From: Zoogloea sp041914405
Lineage (GTDB): Bacteria > Pseudomonadota > Gammaproteobacteria > Burkholderiales > Rhodocyclaceae
Assembly: GCF_041914405.1 (NCBI RefSeq)
Contig: NZ_JAYSDK010000018.1
Span: 1-64,000 of the forward strand
Length of the DNA: 64,000 nt
Direction of reading: 5' to 3'
Made by a program: the position numbers and the translations under genes. Below, piece by piece: positions 1 to 8,003 of this stretch. The notes under the pieces were generated by a model. It saw nothing but the letters and a program-made list of their open reading frames with translations. It was not told the DNA's origin and made no database searches. Positions within the stretch are counted from its first letter, which is position 1; every line of letters begins with the position of its first letter.

Positions 1-1040
1 TTGCCGCCCATCATGTCGCGGGCCATGCGGGCGATGTCCAGCGCCTTGCCGCAGGAGTTGCGCTTCATGATGGAGGTGATCTCCACCGCATCGATGTGCT
101 CGTCCTTCATGCGGCCCAGGCGCAGGCAGCCCTGCAGGCCGAGGGTGATCTCGGTCTGCATGTCGGCCAGCTTCTTCTGGATCAGCTGGTTAGCGGCCAG
201 CGGGCGGCCGAACTGTTTGCGGTCCAGCGTGTATTGACGGGCCCGGTGCCAGCAGTCTTCCGCGGCACCGAGGGCGCCCCAGGCAATGCCGTAGCGGGCG
301 GAGTTGAGGCAGGTGAAGGGACCCTTGAGGCCGCGCACCTCGGGGAAGGCGTTCTCCTCGGGGCAGAACACCTCGTCCATGACGATCTCGCCGGTGATCG
401 ACGCGCGCAGGCCGACCTTGCCGTGGATGGCCGGGGCGGACAGGCCCTTCCAGCCCTTTTCGAGCACGAAGCCGCGGATCTTCCCAGCGTCGTCCTTGGC
501 CCACACGACGAACACGTCGGCCACCGGGCTGTTGGTGATCCACATCTTGCTGCCGGTGAGGCTGTAGCCGCCGTCCACCTTGCGGGCACGGGTGATCATC
601 GAGCCGGGGTCGGAGCCGTGGTTCGGCTCGGTGAGGCCGAAGCAGCCGATCCATTCGCCGGTGGCGAGCTTGGGCAGGTACTTGCGCTTGGTGGCTTCGT
701 TGCCGAATTCGTTGATCGGCACCATCACCAGCGATGACTGCACGCTCATCATCGAGCGGTAGCCGGAATCCACCCGTTCCACCTCGCGGGCGATCAGGCC
801 GTAGCTCACGTAGTTGAGGCCGGCGCCACCGTATTCCTCGGGGATCGTCGGGCCGAGCAGGCCCAGTTCGCCCATCTCGCGGAAGATCGCCAGGTCGGTG
901 TGTTCGTTGCGGAAGGCCTCGAGGACGCGCGGGGCCAGCTTCTCCTGGCAGTAGGCCTGGGCGGTGTCGCGGATCATGCGCTCGTCTTCGGTGAGCTGGC
1001 GGTCGAGGAGCAGCGGGTCGTCCCATTTGAAGTTCATCAT
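1..1040 (-). CDS. gcdH: glutaryl-CoA dehydrogenase (3' end missing)
   Basis: Flavin-dependent acyl-CoA dehydrogenase that oxidises and decarboxylates glutaryl-CoA to crotonyl-CoA, a late step after ring cleavage of benzoyl-CoA or cyclohexanecarboxyl-CoA. The reading frame starts at the ATG ending at 1040 (MMNFKWDDPLLLDRQL), preceded by an AAGGAAGAGA ribosome site, and runs off the window start after about 346 residues. Family marks seen are the FGLTEPNHGSDPGSM flavin/substrate segment near residue 135, RYGIAWGALGAAEDC, and the ARMARDMMGGN segment near the cut end. The last about 50 residues, including the catalytic Glu region, are outside the window. It is the last gene of a leftward series after badH, badI and another acyl-CoA dehydrogenase, which fits conversion of pimeloyl-CoA to glutaryl-CoA and then crotonyl-CoA. 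Function is assigned by resemblance to the GCDH subfamily and by context. Confidence 0.85.
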   Translation of the reverse strand, partial: MMNFKWDDPLLLDRQLTEDERMIRDTAQAYCQEKLAPRVLEAFRNEHTDLAIFREMGELGLLGPTIPEEYGGAGLNYVSYGLIAREVERVDSGYRSMMSVQSSLVMVPINEFGNEATKRKYLPKLATGEWIGCFGLTEPNHGSDPGSMITRARKVDGGYSLTGSKMWITNSPVADVFVVWAKDDAGKIRGFVLEKGWKGLSAPAIHGKVGLRASITGEIVMDEVFCPEENAFPEVRGLKGPFTCLNSARYGIAWGALGAAEDCWHRARQYTLDRKQFGRPLAANQLIQKKLADMQTEITLGLQGCLRLGRMKDEHIDAVEITSIMKRNSCGKALDIARMARDMMGG

Positions 1041-1128
1041 CGTCTCTTCCTTGTGTGCGGCGTAGCGGGTGTGTGTATTTAGCGAATTATTCGTGAAGGA
1101 TAAAGGGGCGGCGCGCTGCAGGCACGTC

Positions 1129-2280
1129 TCAGCTGTGTTCGCGGATCATGTTGCGGGCGATCACCAGCTGCTGGATCTGCGTCGTGCCTTCGAAAATGCG
1201 GAACAGGCGCACGTCCCGGTAGAAGCGCTCGATGCCGTATTCGGCCAGGTAGCCGGCGCCGCCGAAGATCTGGATGGCCCGGTCGGCAACGCGGCCGCAC
1301 ATCTCGGAGGCGAACATCTTGGCGCAGGCGGCTTCGGTACCCACGTCCAGCCCCTGGTCGCGGCGGCGGGCGGCGTCTACCACCATGCACTGGGCGGCAT
1401 ACAGCTCGGCCTTGCTGTCGGCCAGCATGGCCTGGACCAGCTGGAATTCGGCGATCGGCTTGCCGAACTGCTTGCGCTCGCAGGCGTAGCGCAGCGCGTC
1501 GTCGAGCATGCGACGGGCCACGCCGACCGACACCGCGGCGATGTTGATGCGGCCCTTGTCGAGCACCTTCATGGCGGTCTTGAAGCCGACGCCTTCCTTG
1601 CCGCCGATCAGGTTGGCGGCGGGGATGCGGCAGTCCTCGAAGATCACGTCGCAGATGTGGGCGCCTTTCTGGCCCATTTTCTTATCGATTGGACCGAGGG
1701 ACAGGCCCGGCGTGCCCGCCTCGACGATGAAGGCGGAGATGCCGTCGGCGCTCTTTTTGGTCGGGTCGGTGCGCGCCATCACCGTGAAGATGCCGGCTTC
1801 GGGCGCGTTGGTGATGTAGCGCTTGGTGCCGTTGAGCACGTAAAAGTCGCCGTCGCGGACGGCGGTGGTCCGCAGGCTGGCCGCGTCGGAGCCGCTGTCG
1901 GGCTCGGTCAGCGCGAAGGAGCCGATGATCTCGCCGGTGGCCAGCCTGGGCAGGTAGTGGGCCTTTTGCGCGTCGCTGCCGTCGATGATGATGCCCTGGC
2001 CGCCGATGCCGTTGTTGGTGGCGAACAGCGAGCGGAAGCACGGCGAGGTGTAGCCGATCTCGAAAGTGGCCAGCACTTCTTCTTCCATCGTCAGGCCCAT
2101 GCCGCCGTGTTCCTCGGGGATGGACAGGCCGAACAGGCCCAGTTCGCGCATCTCCTGGATCAGTTCATCGGGAATCCGGTCGGTGTCGGCGACGATGGCC
2201 TCGTGGGGGATCAACCGTTCCCGCACGAAGCGGGAAATGGTGTCGAGCAGCAGATTGAGGGTTTCCTGGTCTCTGATCAT
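1129..2280 (-). CDS. acyl-CoA dehydrogenase of the pimeloyl/glutaryl branch
   Basis: Acyl-CoA dehydrogenase of 383 residues that introduces a 2,3 double bond into an acyl-CoA and passes electrons to ETF. Seen: the FALTEPDSGSDAASL motif near residue 130, CERKQFGKPI near residue 250, and the C-terminal IFEGTTQIQQ, whose Glu is the expected catalytic base. The ATG at 2280 (MIRDQETLNLLL) is where family similarity begins; the region before it is a palindromic repeat and poor contig-end sequence, and no strong ribosome site is visible. It lies 88 bases upstream of gcdH on the same strand and downstream of badI, so beta-oxidation of pimeloyl-CoA or a shorter dicarboxyl-CoA is likely. The exact substrate cannot be read from the sequence; a general short-chain acyl-CoA role is the alternative. 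Confidence 0.8.
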   Translation of the reverse strand: MIRDQETLNLLLDTISRFVRERLIPHEAIVADTDRIPDELIQEMRELGLFGLSIPEEHGGMGLTMEEEVLATFEIGYTSPCFRSLFATNNGIGGQGIIIDGSDAQKAHYLPRLATGEIIGSFALTEPDSGSDAASLRTTAVRDGDFYVLNGTKRYITNAPEAGIFTVMARTDPTKKSADGISAFIVEAGTPGLSLGPIDKKMGQKGAHICDVIFEDCRIPAANLIGGKEGVGFKTAMKVLDKGRINIAAVSVGVARRMLDDALRYACERKQFGKPIAEFQLVQAMLADSKAELYAAQCMVVDAARRRDQGLDVGTEAACAKMFASEMCGRVADRAIQIFGGAGYLAEYGIERFYRDVRLFRIFEGTTQIQQLVIARNMIREHS

Positions 2281-2330
2281 GATGCGTGTCCGGTGGAGGA
2301 GGGGGCAGGAGGGCGCCCCTCGGCTTTGTT

Positions 2331-2352
2331 GTGGGGGCGAATTCATTCGCCC
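2331..2352. repeat. single arm of dispersed palindromic repeat
   Basis: This 22-base element begins GTGGGGGCGAATTCATTCGC and is identical to the left arm of the paired elements at 10271 and 36195. Only one arm is present here. The expected second arm would fall in the damaged sequence before the N gap, so the repeat may have stopped the assembly. Confidence 0.75.
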
Positions 2353-2530
2353 GCAATCCCAGAATTGAATAACCCCGGCGAAATAATTAGGCCCCACCCC
2401 GGGTGACGCCATACATAACGTACATGAGGAACTCCGGCGTGCNNNNNNNNNNGGGGTATATTACTGCCCCCCTAACCCCCCTTTGTTCCGGCGGGGGCCC
2501 ATTCCCCCCCCCCCCACGGCGTGTGCCGCC
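2353..2530. other. scaffold gap (N at 2443-2452) with unreliable flanks
   Basis: Ten N occupy 2443-2452. The 34 bases before them (2409-2442) match 2529-2562 at a constant offset of 120 with 7 mismatches. The 2529-2562 copy is the intact 3' end of badI plus two bases, so the left flank is a degraded echo of it. The right flank, 2453-2520, is rich in C and G runs, including about 14 C in a row. This looks like two low-quality contig ends joined with a default-size gap. No gene should be called here. Confidence 0.9.
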
Positions 2531-3313
2531 TTACTTCACGTACTTGCGGAACTCGGGCTTGCGCTTCTCGCGGAAGGCGTTGCCGCCCTCGGCAGATTCC
2601 GGGGTCTCGTAGTACAGCTTGAGGGCGTGCATGGCCAGGCCGCCCATGCCGCGGATCATCTCGGTATCCACGTTGAAGGATTTCTTGGCCAGCGCGATGG
2701 CGGTCGGGCTCTTCTCGACGATCTCGTCGCACCATTTCTTCACTTCGGCGTCGAGCTGGTCCTGGGGCACCACGGCGTTGACCAAGCCCATCTGCAGGGC
2801 TTCCTGGGCGGTGTAGCGGCGGCACAGGTACCAGATCTCGCGGGCCTTCTTCTCGCCGACCACGCGGGCGAGCAGGGCGGTGCCGAAGCCGGGATCGACG
2901 GAGCCGACGCGTGGGCCGGCCTGGCCGAGCTGGGCGTTGTCGGAGGCTATGGCCAGGTCACAGATGGTGACCAGCACGTTGCCGCCACCGATGGCGTAGC
3001 CATTGACGCGGGCGATGACCGGCTTGTTGCAGTCGCGGATCGCGCTCTGCACTTCCTCAATGGGCAGGCCGATGGTGCCGCGGCCGCCGTAGCCGCCATC
3101 CTGGGTGCCCTGGTCGCCGCCGGTGCAGAAGGCTTTCTCACCCGCGCCGGTGAGGACAACCACGCCGATGCTGCGGTCGTAGTCGGCGTCCTTGAAGGCG
3201 TGGATCATCTCCTCGCAGGTGTTGGCGGTGAAGGCGTTGAACTGCTTCGGCCGGTTGATGGTGATGGTCGCGATGCCGTCGGCCTTGGTGTAGAGGATGT
3301 CGCGGTATTCCAT
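2531..3313 (-). CDS. badI: 2-ketocyclohexanecarboxyl-CoA hydrolase
   Basis: Crotonase-fold enzyme of 260 residues that hydrolytically opens 2-ketocyclohexane-1-carboxyl-CoA to pimeloyl-CoA. The sequence closely follows Rhodopseudomonas palustris BadI as I recall it: NRPKQFNAF near residue 20, GEKAFCTGGDQGTQDG near 58, NGYAIGGGNVLVTICDLAI near 104, GSVDPGFGTALLARVVGEKK near 137, and the C-terminal EKRKPEFRKYVK. It is also related to MenB, but the neighbours (badH, aliA, aliB, badK, badR) favour BadI. The ATG at 3313 has an AGGAGAC ribosome site. It lies 143 bases downstream of badH on the same strand. The stop codon is 78 bases from the N gap, but the coding sequence itself looks intact. Confidence 0.9.
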   Translation of the reverse strand: MEYRDILYTKADGIATITINRPKQFNAFTANTCEEMIHAFKDADYDRSIGVVVLTGAGEKAFCTGGDQGTQDGGYGGRGTIGLPIEEVQSAIRDCNKPVIARVNGYAIGGGNVLVTICDLAIASDNAQLGQAGPRVGSVDPGFGTALLARVVGEKKAREIWYLCRRYTAQEALQMGLVNAVVPQDQLDAEVKKWCDEIVEKSPTAIALAKKSFNVDTEMIRGMGGLAMHALKLYYETPESAEGGNAFREKRKPEFRKYVK

Positions 3314-3456
3314 GTCGTGTCTCCTGATGTGTGGAATGTGGATTCGTATTTCTGTTGGGATTGGAGGGGGCGAAGAAATCGTTGCGAGCAGGCCTGAGGT
3401 CGCGACGAGGACCGGAATCGCGAGATCAGGACGCGCAGTAGATTTATTCGCGCCTC

Positions 3457-4224
3457 CTAGCCGGCCATCGTCAGGCCGCCGGACACGCTGATGACCTGGC
3501 CGGTGATGAAGGTCGCGTCCTCGCTGGCGAGGAACAGCACTGCGCCGGGCAGGTCTTCCGGCTGGCCGAGGCGGCCGAAGGGGATCGCCTTGGCCAGCGC
3601 GCCCTTGAGCTTCTCGCCCTGTTCGCCTTCGCCGGCGAAGTCGCGGAACAGCGCGGTGTCGGTGGGGCCGGGGCACACCACGTTGACGTTGATCTGCTTG
3701 CGGGCCAGCTCGCGGGCCATGGTCTTGGAGTAGGACAGCAGGCCGCCCTTGCAGTATGCGTACACCGCTTCGCCGGAGGAGCCGACGCGGGCGGCGTCGG
3801 AGGCCACGTTCACCACCTTGCCGGCGCCGCGTTCGTACATCCCCGGCAGCACCGCGTGATGCATGTAGAGCGGACCGTAGAGATTCACGGCGACGATCTT
3901 GTCCCACAGGGCCTTGTCGGTCTTCAGGAAGGGCGCGGCGTGGTCCCAGCCAGCGTTGTTCACCAGGATGTGGGTTGGGCCGAGTTGCTGCTCGGCGGCC
4001 TTGACGGCGGCGACCACCGACTCCTGGCTGGTCAGATCCACCCCGAAGGCCGCTGCGCTGCCGCCCTTGGCGCGGATGTCGGCGACCAGCGTCTCGGCGG
4101 CGTCCTTGTTGATGTCGAACACCGCCACCAGCGCGCCTTCTTCCGCGAAGCGCCGGCAGATTGCGGCGCCGATGCCGCCCGCGCCGCCGGTGACGATGGT
4201 GACTTTCCCTTTGATGCCTCGCAT
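3457..4224 (-). CDS. badH: 2-hydroxycyclohexanecarboxyl-CoA dehydrogenase
   Basis: Short-chain dehydrogenase/reductase of 255 residues, predicted to oxidise 2-hydroxycyclohexanecarboxyl-CoA to the 2-keto ester using NAD. Seen: N-terminal TGGAGGIG nucleotide-binding motif (about residues 12-19), NNAG near residue 88, catalytic Ser region VNVASDAARVG, YAYCKGG with catalytic Tyr and Lys near 152-156, and PGPTDT after it. The ATG at 4224 follows AAAGGAGAACAAC, a strong ribosome site. Length equals that of known BadH. It precedes badI and is divergent from badR (115 bases apart), an arrangement consistent with control by BadR. SDR sequence alone would not fix the substrate; the assignment leans on the complete bad/ali set around it. 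Confidence 0.87.
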   Translation of the reverse strand: MRGIKGKVTIVTGGAGGIGAAICRRFAEEGALVAVFDINKDAAETLVADIRAKGGSAAAFGVDLTSQESVVAAVKAAEQQLGPTHILVNNAGWDHAAPFLKTDKALWDKIVAVNLYGPLYMHHAVLPGMYERGAGKVVNVASDAARVGSSGEAVYAYCKGGLLSYSKTMARELARKQINVNVVCPGPTDTALFRDFAGEGEQGEKLKGALAKAIPFGRLGQPEDLPGAVLFLASEDATFITGQVISVSGGLTMAG

Positions 4225-4339
4225 GTTGTTCTCCTTTGTTGAATGTGTGTCTTGGGTGTTTGTGTTTCGGGGGCGCCCCCGTTGCGTTTTCGTGCTGCTT
4301 TGCGCTTCAATGCGGCATCCACCGCACCGTCTTGCATCG

Positions 4340-4810
4340 ATGACCGACCTCACCACCGAAAAGAGCCTTGCCGGCATTGAGATCAACAACCGCTTGTTTT
4401 TCCGGCTTTTTCAGGCTGCCAACACGCTGCACACCAAGGGCACGCAAGCCCTTGAGGACTTCGGCGTGACGACGCAGCAGTGGTCGGTGCTGGGCGCGCT
4501 GTCGCGTCCGCAGGCGGCGGAAGGGATGAGCGTCAATGAGTTGTCCCGCTACCTGTTGGTGAGCCGACAGAACCTCACTGGCCTGCTCAACCGCCTCGAG
4601 CGCGACGGCCTGATCGAGCGAATTACCGGCGCCGAAGACCGGCGTGAGCGGAAGGTGCGCCTGAGCGCCAAGGGCACCGAGCTGTGGAAGTCCCTCGCCG
4701 ACCCCATCCATACCTTCTACGACGAGGCTCTGAAGGGTTTTTCCTTCGACGATCGGTTGGCGTTCATCCATTACATCAACCTCCTGCAGCGCAACATGTC
4801 TCAGCTCTGA
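4340..4810 (+). CDS. badR: MarR-family regulator of the bad/ali genes
   Basis: MarR-type transcription factor of 156 residues with a central winged helix (about residues 45-105): NELSRYLLVSRQNLTGLLNRLERDGLIER followed by the wing EDRRERKVRLSAKG. In R. palustris, BadR is a MarR protein that controls the same gene set; I infer the same job here, with an alicyclic or aromatic CoA ester as likely ligand. The ATG at 4340 (MTDLTTEKSL) is where the conserved fold begins; no strong ribosome site is visible. It is divergent from badH and converges with aliB, whose stop lies 12 bases beyond this gene's stop. The badH-badR spacer holds a 14-base perfect palindrome, CGGGGGCGCCCCCG at 4268-4281, of unknown role. 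Confidence 0.82.
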   Translation: MTDLTTEKSLAGIEINNRLFFRLFQAANTLHTKGTQALEDFGVTTQQWSVLGALSRPQAAEGMSVNELSRYLLVSRQNLTGLLNRLERDGLIERITGAEDRRERKVRLSAKGTELWKSLADPIHTFYDEALKGFSFDDRLAFIHYINLLQRNMSQL

Positions 4811-4822
4811 GACTGTAGGGGG

Positions 4823-5971
4823 TCAGATCGCGTATTGGGCGGTCTTCTGGCGCGCGATGATCATCTTCATGATGTTCGCGGTGCCGTCGCCGATCTGCAG
4901 GCCGAGTACGTCCCGGTAGCGCTGGCCGAAGTGGTAGTCGGCGCCGTAGCCGCCGTGGCCATGGGTGAGCAGGCACTGGTGGATGATTTCGCAGGCCAGC
5001 TTCGGCGCCCACCACTTGCACATCGCCGCTTCGGCGGTGTGGGGCAGGTGCTGGTCCTTCAGCCACAGGGTGCGCAGGCACAGGTTGCGGCAGGCTTCGT
5101 AGTAGGTTTCCGCCTCGGCCAGCGGGAAGCTGACACCCTGGAATTCACCGATCGGCTTGCCGAAGGCCTCCCGTTCCTGGCTGTAGCGCCAGGCCTCATC
5201 GAGTGAGGCGCGGGCCACGCCCATGCATTGCAGGCCGATCAGCGCGCGGCTGTAGTCGAAGCCCTGCATCACCTGAATGAAGCCCTGGCCTTCATCGCCG
5301 AGCATCATGTCTTCCGACACGCGCACCCCGTCGAAGAAGATCGAGCCGCGCCCGACCGGGCGGGTGCCGATGTCGTCGAAAGTGGTGCGGGATACGCCGG
5401 GCAGGTCCATCGGCACCAGGAAGGCGCTGATCCCGCGGGCCTTGTCGGCCTCGCTGCCGGTGCGGGCGAAGACCACCGCCACGTCGGCCTGGGTGGCCAT
5501 CGAGATCGAGGTCTTCTCGCCGCTGAGGATGAAGTCCTTGCCGTCGCGCACCGCCTTCAGCTTGAGGCGGGCCGCGTCGGAGCCGGCGCTGGGCTCGGTG
5601 AGGGCGATGGCAATGAGCTTCTTGCCGGTGACGACCAGGTCCATCCATTCCTTCGCCACTGCCGGCCTGGCGTGGGACGACACAATCTGCCCACACAGGG
5701 ACGTGAGCAGATTGACGTAGGACACGTTGAAGTCGCCGTAGGCGATCTGCTCCAGCAGCAGGCCGCTGGTAACGCAATCGACGCCGAGCCCGCCGAACTG
5801 TTCCGGTAGCTCAGGGCCGAGAAAGCCCAGTTCCCCCATCTCCACGACGAGCTCCCGCTCGACACATTCGGCTTTTTCCCGCGCCCGGTAATCCGGTGCC
5901 AGGCGATTGCGGGCGAACCGGCTGGCCGATTCGACGAGCGCCTTCTGTTCTTCGCTGAGGCTGAAGTCCAT
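4823..5971 (-). CDS. aliB: cyclohexanecarboxyl-CoA dehydrogenase
   Basis: Acyl-CoA dehydrogenase of 382 residues predicted to convert cyclohexanecarboxyl-CoA to cyclohex-1-ene-1-carboxyl-CoA. Seen: ALTEPSAGSDAARLK near residue 123, QEREAFGKPIGEFQGV near 265, and the C-terminal LQIGDGTANIMKMIIARQ. At the position where most acyl-CoA dehydrogenases carry the catalytic Glu of an EGT motif, this protein has Asp362 (GDGT); its neighbour at 1129-2280 keeps Glu. The ATG at 5971 follows AAAGGACGGAGAAG. The gene is divergent from aliA over about 400 bases of AT-rich DNA, with a good sigma-70 promoter at 6003-6032. Assignment as AliB rests on context and subfamily resemblance; another cyclic acyl-CoA substrate is possible. 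Confidence 0.82.
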   Translation of the reverse strand: MDFSLSEEQKALVESASRFARNRLAPDYRAREKAECVERELVVEMGELGFLGPELPEQFGGLGVDCVTSGLLLEQIAYGDFNVSYVNLLTSLCGQIVSSHARPAVAKEWMDLVVTGKKLIAIALTEPSAGSDAARLKLKAVRDGKDFILSGEKTSISMATQADVAVVFARTGSEADKARGISAFLVPMDLPGVSRTTFDDIGTRPVGRGSIFFDGVRVSEDMMLGDEGQGFIQVMQGFDYSRALIGLQCMGVARASLDEAWRYSQEREAFGKPIGEFQGVSFPLAEAETYYEACRNLCLRTLWLKDQHLPHTAEAAMCKWWAPKLACEIIHQCLLTHGHGGYGADYHFGQRYRDVLGLQIGDGTANIMKMIIARQKTAQYAI

Positions 5972-6002
5972 CTTCTCCGTCCTTTGTTGTGGGTCTGGAC
6001 GG

Positions 6003-6032
6003 ATTCTAAAAATCCGCCGCTCAATCTGTCAA
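6003..6032 (-). promoter_or_regulatory. sigma-70 promoter for aliB
   Basis: Reading leftward, TTGACA (complement of 6027-6032) is followed by an 18-base spacer and TAGAAT (complement of 6003-6008). The -35 box is perfect and the -10 box matches 5 of 6. It lies about 32 bases upstream of the aliB start, leaving a short leader. Confidence 0.6.
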
Positions 6033-6065
6033 TATATTTACACAAATAGCAGATTGAATTTTTGG

Positions 6066-6078
6066 ATTGAATTTCAAT
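6066..6078. promoter_or_regulatory. palindrome, candidate BadR site
   Basis: ATTGAATTTCAAT is a perfect 6-base inverted repeat around one central base, inside the aliB-aliA divergent region and about 34 bases upstream of the aliB -35 box. MarR proteins bind palindromes of this general kind. Binding by BadR is only a guess. Confidence 0.35.
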
Positions 6079-6187
6079 GTGCAATAGCGAAACATGAAAA
6101 ACCCACAAATAAAGCCGATTTAATGGGTTTTAATTGTGCGGCGCATGAAAGCAGAACCCGATGGGTAACTTGTAAAAAGTAAATATG

Positions 6188-6216
6188 TTGACTTAAATCT
6201 GTCGTATCGATACGTT
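6188..6216 (+). promoter_or_regulatory. candidate aliA promoter overlapping a 12-base palindrome
   Basis: TTGACT (6188-6193), a 17-base spacer and TACGTT (6211-6216) form a possible sigma-70 promoter with a weak -10. The perfect palindrome CGTATCGATACG (6203-6214) covers the end of the spacer and most of the -10, as expected for a repressor operator. BadR is the obvious candidate. Confidence 0.45.
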
Positions 6217-6285
6217 TCACGCCATCGAGCAGCAAGTAGTTCCGCAAAAGATCACAACAGCGACACACCACTCAAGGAGCGAGAC

Positions 6286-6372
6286 ATGCAGGAGAGGATT
6301 AAGGGCGCACCAAGCGCCGTCGGCCTGGATCAGCAAGGGAAGCCGCAGGCGATCCGGGGAGGACGCCAATGA
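6286..6372 (+). CDS. 28-residue leader peptide coupled to aliA
   Basis: A short open frame encodes MQERIKGAPSAVGLDQQGKP and 8 further residues. It has a strong ribosome site, AAGGAG at 6275-6280, five bases before its ATG. Its TGA (6370-6372) overlaps the aliA ATG (6369-6371) as ATGA, so translation of aliA could depend on it. No homologue or motif is recognised. It may be a real micropeptide, a translational control device, or simply the remnant of a longer aliA 5' end. The aliA start also has its own GGGGAGG at 6356-6362, inside this frame. Confidence 0.45.
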   Translation: MQERIKGAPSAVGLDQQGKPQAIRGGRQ

Positions 6373-7985
6373 AGTTCGACCCGGTACTGCTGGCCCCCAG
6401 GATGGAGCCGATGAAGGCCGCCGGGTTGTGGCGGGACGAGACCGTGGATGTGTACCTGCAGCGGGCGCTGCGGGACTGCCCGGACAAAGCCGCGGTGGTG
6501 GCCTACGCGGCGGAGCGGGGTGCGCCGCAGCGGCTCAGCTATCGGGAGCTCGACGCGCGCGTCGACCGCATCGCCCGCGGGCTGGTCCGGCTGGGCGTCG
6601 GACGGCAGGACGTGGTGAGTTTCCAGCTGCCCAACTGCTGGGAGTTCATCGCGCTGTCCCTGGCCTGCGTGCGCATTGGCGCGGTGGCCAACCCGCTGAT
6701 GCCGATCTTCCGTCAGCACGAGCTCAACTTCATGCTCGGCTTTGGCGAGTCCAAGGTCTTCGTCGTGCCCAAGCTGTTCCGCGGCTTCGACTATGAGGCG
6801 ATGGCCCGCGGCCTGACCGGCAGCCGGCAGCTCGTGGTAATTGGTGGCGACGGGCCCGACAGCTTCGACACGCTGCTGCTGCGCGACGACACGCCGCCGC
6901 TGCAGGGCTCAGGTCTAGAACCGGACGACGTGCTGTTGCTGATGTACACCTCCGGCACCACCGGTGAGCCGAAGGGGGTGATGCACACCTCCAACACCTT
7001 GTTCTCCAACCTGCACGCCTACATCGAGCGCATGGAGCTGGGGCCGGACGACATCGTGCTGGGCGCGTCGCCGATGGCACACCTGACCGGTTACGGCTAC
7101 CTGGCGATGCTGCCGATCATCCTCAACTCGACGACCGTGCTGCAGGACATCTGGGACGCACGGCGGGCGCTGCAGATCGTCCGTGACGAGGGCGTCACCT
7201 TCAGCATGGCGTCCACGCCCTTTGTCGCCGATCTCTGCAACGCGGTGGATGCGGGTGATACCACGACGCAGGCCTTCAACAAATTCTGCTGCGCCGGCGC
7301 GCCGATTCCGCCGGTGCTGATCGAGCGTGCCCAGGTGCTGCTCGGCATGCGCCTGTGTTCCGCGTGGGGCATGACCGAGAACGGTGCGGTGACGGTCACC
7401 GAGCCGGCGCGGGCGCTGGAGATGTCCGGCATCTCCGACGGCCGCCCGCTGCCGGGCATGGAGCTCAAGGTAGTGGACGCCAACGGGCAGGCGCTGCCGG
7501 CCGGCGAGTGCGGCTCACTGCTGGTGCGCGGCGCGTCCCTGTTCGGCGGCTACCTGAAGCGGCCGCAGCTCAACAGCGTGTCCGCCGACGGCTGGTTCGA
7601 TACCGGCGATGTGGCGACCATCGACGCGGACGGCTACATCCGCATCACCGGGCGCACCAAGGACGTGGTGATCCGCGGTGGCGAGAACATCCCCGTCGTG
7701 GAGATCGAGAACCTGCTCTACAAGCACCCGGCAATCTCTGCGGTGGCCATCGTCGGCTATCCGGACAAGCGCCTCGGCGAACGGGTATGCGCCTTCGTGT
7801 CGGTGAAGCCCGGTGCGCATTTCGACTTTGCCGGGATGACCGCCTATCTCGAGCACCAGCAGATGGCCAAACAGTACTTCCCCGAGCGCCTCGAGATCGT
7901 CGAGGACCTGCCACGCACGCCCAGCGGCAAGCTGCAGAAGTTCAAGCTGCGCAACGTCGCCAAGGCCTTTGGCGACGCCGACTGA
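6369..7985 (+). CDS. aliA: cyclohexanecarboxylate-CoA ligase
   Basis: AMP-forming acyl-CoA ligase of 538 residues (ANL superfamily) that would activate cyclohexanecarboxylate with ATP and CoA in the cytoplasm. Seen: P-loop MYTSGTTGEPKGVMHT near residue 194, SAWGMTENGAVT near 332, GWFDTGDVATIDADGYIRIT near 414 containing the adenylate-binding Asp, GRTKDVVIRGGENI, and the C-terminal PRTPSGKLQKFKLR with the catalytic Lys. The ATG at 6369 follows GGGGAGG and overlaps the stop of a short leader frame. badK starts 18 bases downstream, so the two are probably one operon. The substrate is inferred from the surrounding aliB-badKHI genes; the sequence alone would also fit other medium or cyclic carboxylates. 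Confidence 0.83.
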   Translation: MKFDPVLLAPRMEPMKAAGLWRDETVDVYLQRALRDCPDKAAVVAYAAERGAPQRLSYRELDARVDRIARGLVRLGVGRQDVVSFQLPNCWEFIALSLACVRIGAVANPLMPIFRQHELNFMLGFGESKVFVVPKLFRGFDYEAMARGLTGSRQLVVIGGDGPDSFDTLLLRDDTPPLQGSGLEPDDVLLLMYTSGTTGEPKGVMHTSNTLFSNLHAYIERMELGPDDIVLGASPMAHLTGYGYLAMLPIILNSTTVLQDIWDARRALQIVRDEGVTFSMASTPFVADLCNAVDAGDTTTQAFNKFCCAGAPIPPVLIERAQVLLGMRLCSAWGMTENGAVTVTEPARALEMSGISDGRPLPGMELKVVDANGQALPAGECGSLLVRGASLFGGYLKRPQLNSVSADGWFDTGDVATIDADGYIRITGRTKDVVIRGGENIPVVEIENLLYKHPAISAVAIVGYPDKRLGERVCAFVSVKPGAHFDFAGMTAYLEHQQMAKQYFPERLEIVEDLPRTPSGKLQKFKLRNVAKAFGDAD

Positions 7986-8003
7986 CCCACAGCGGAGAAC
8001 CCT

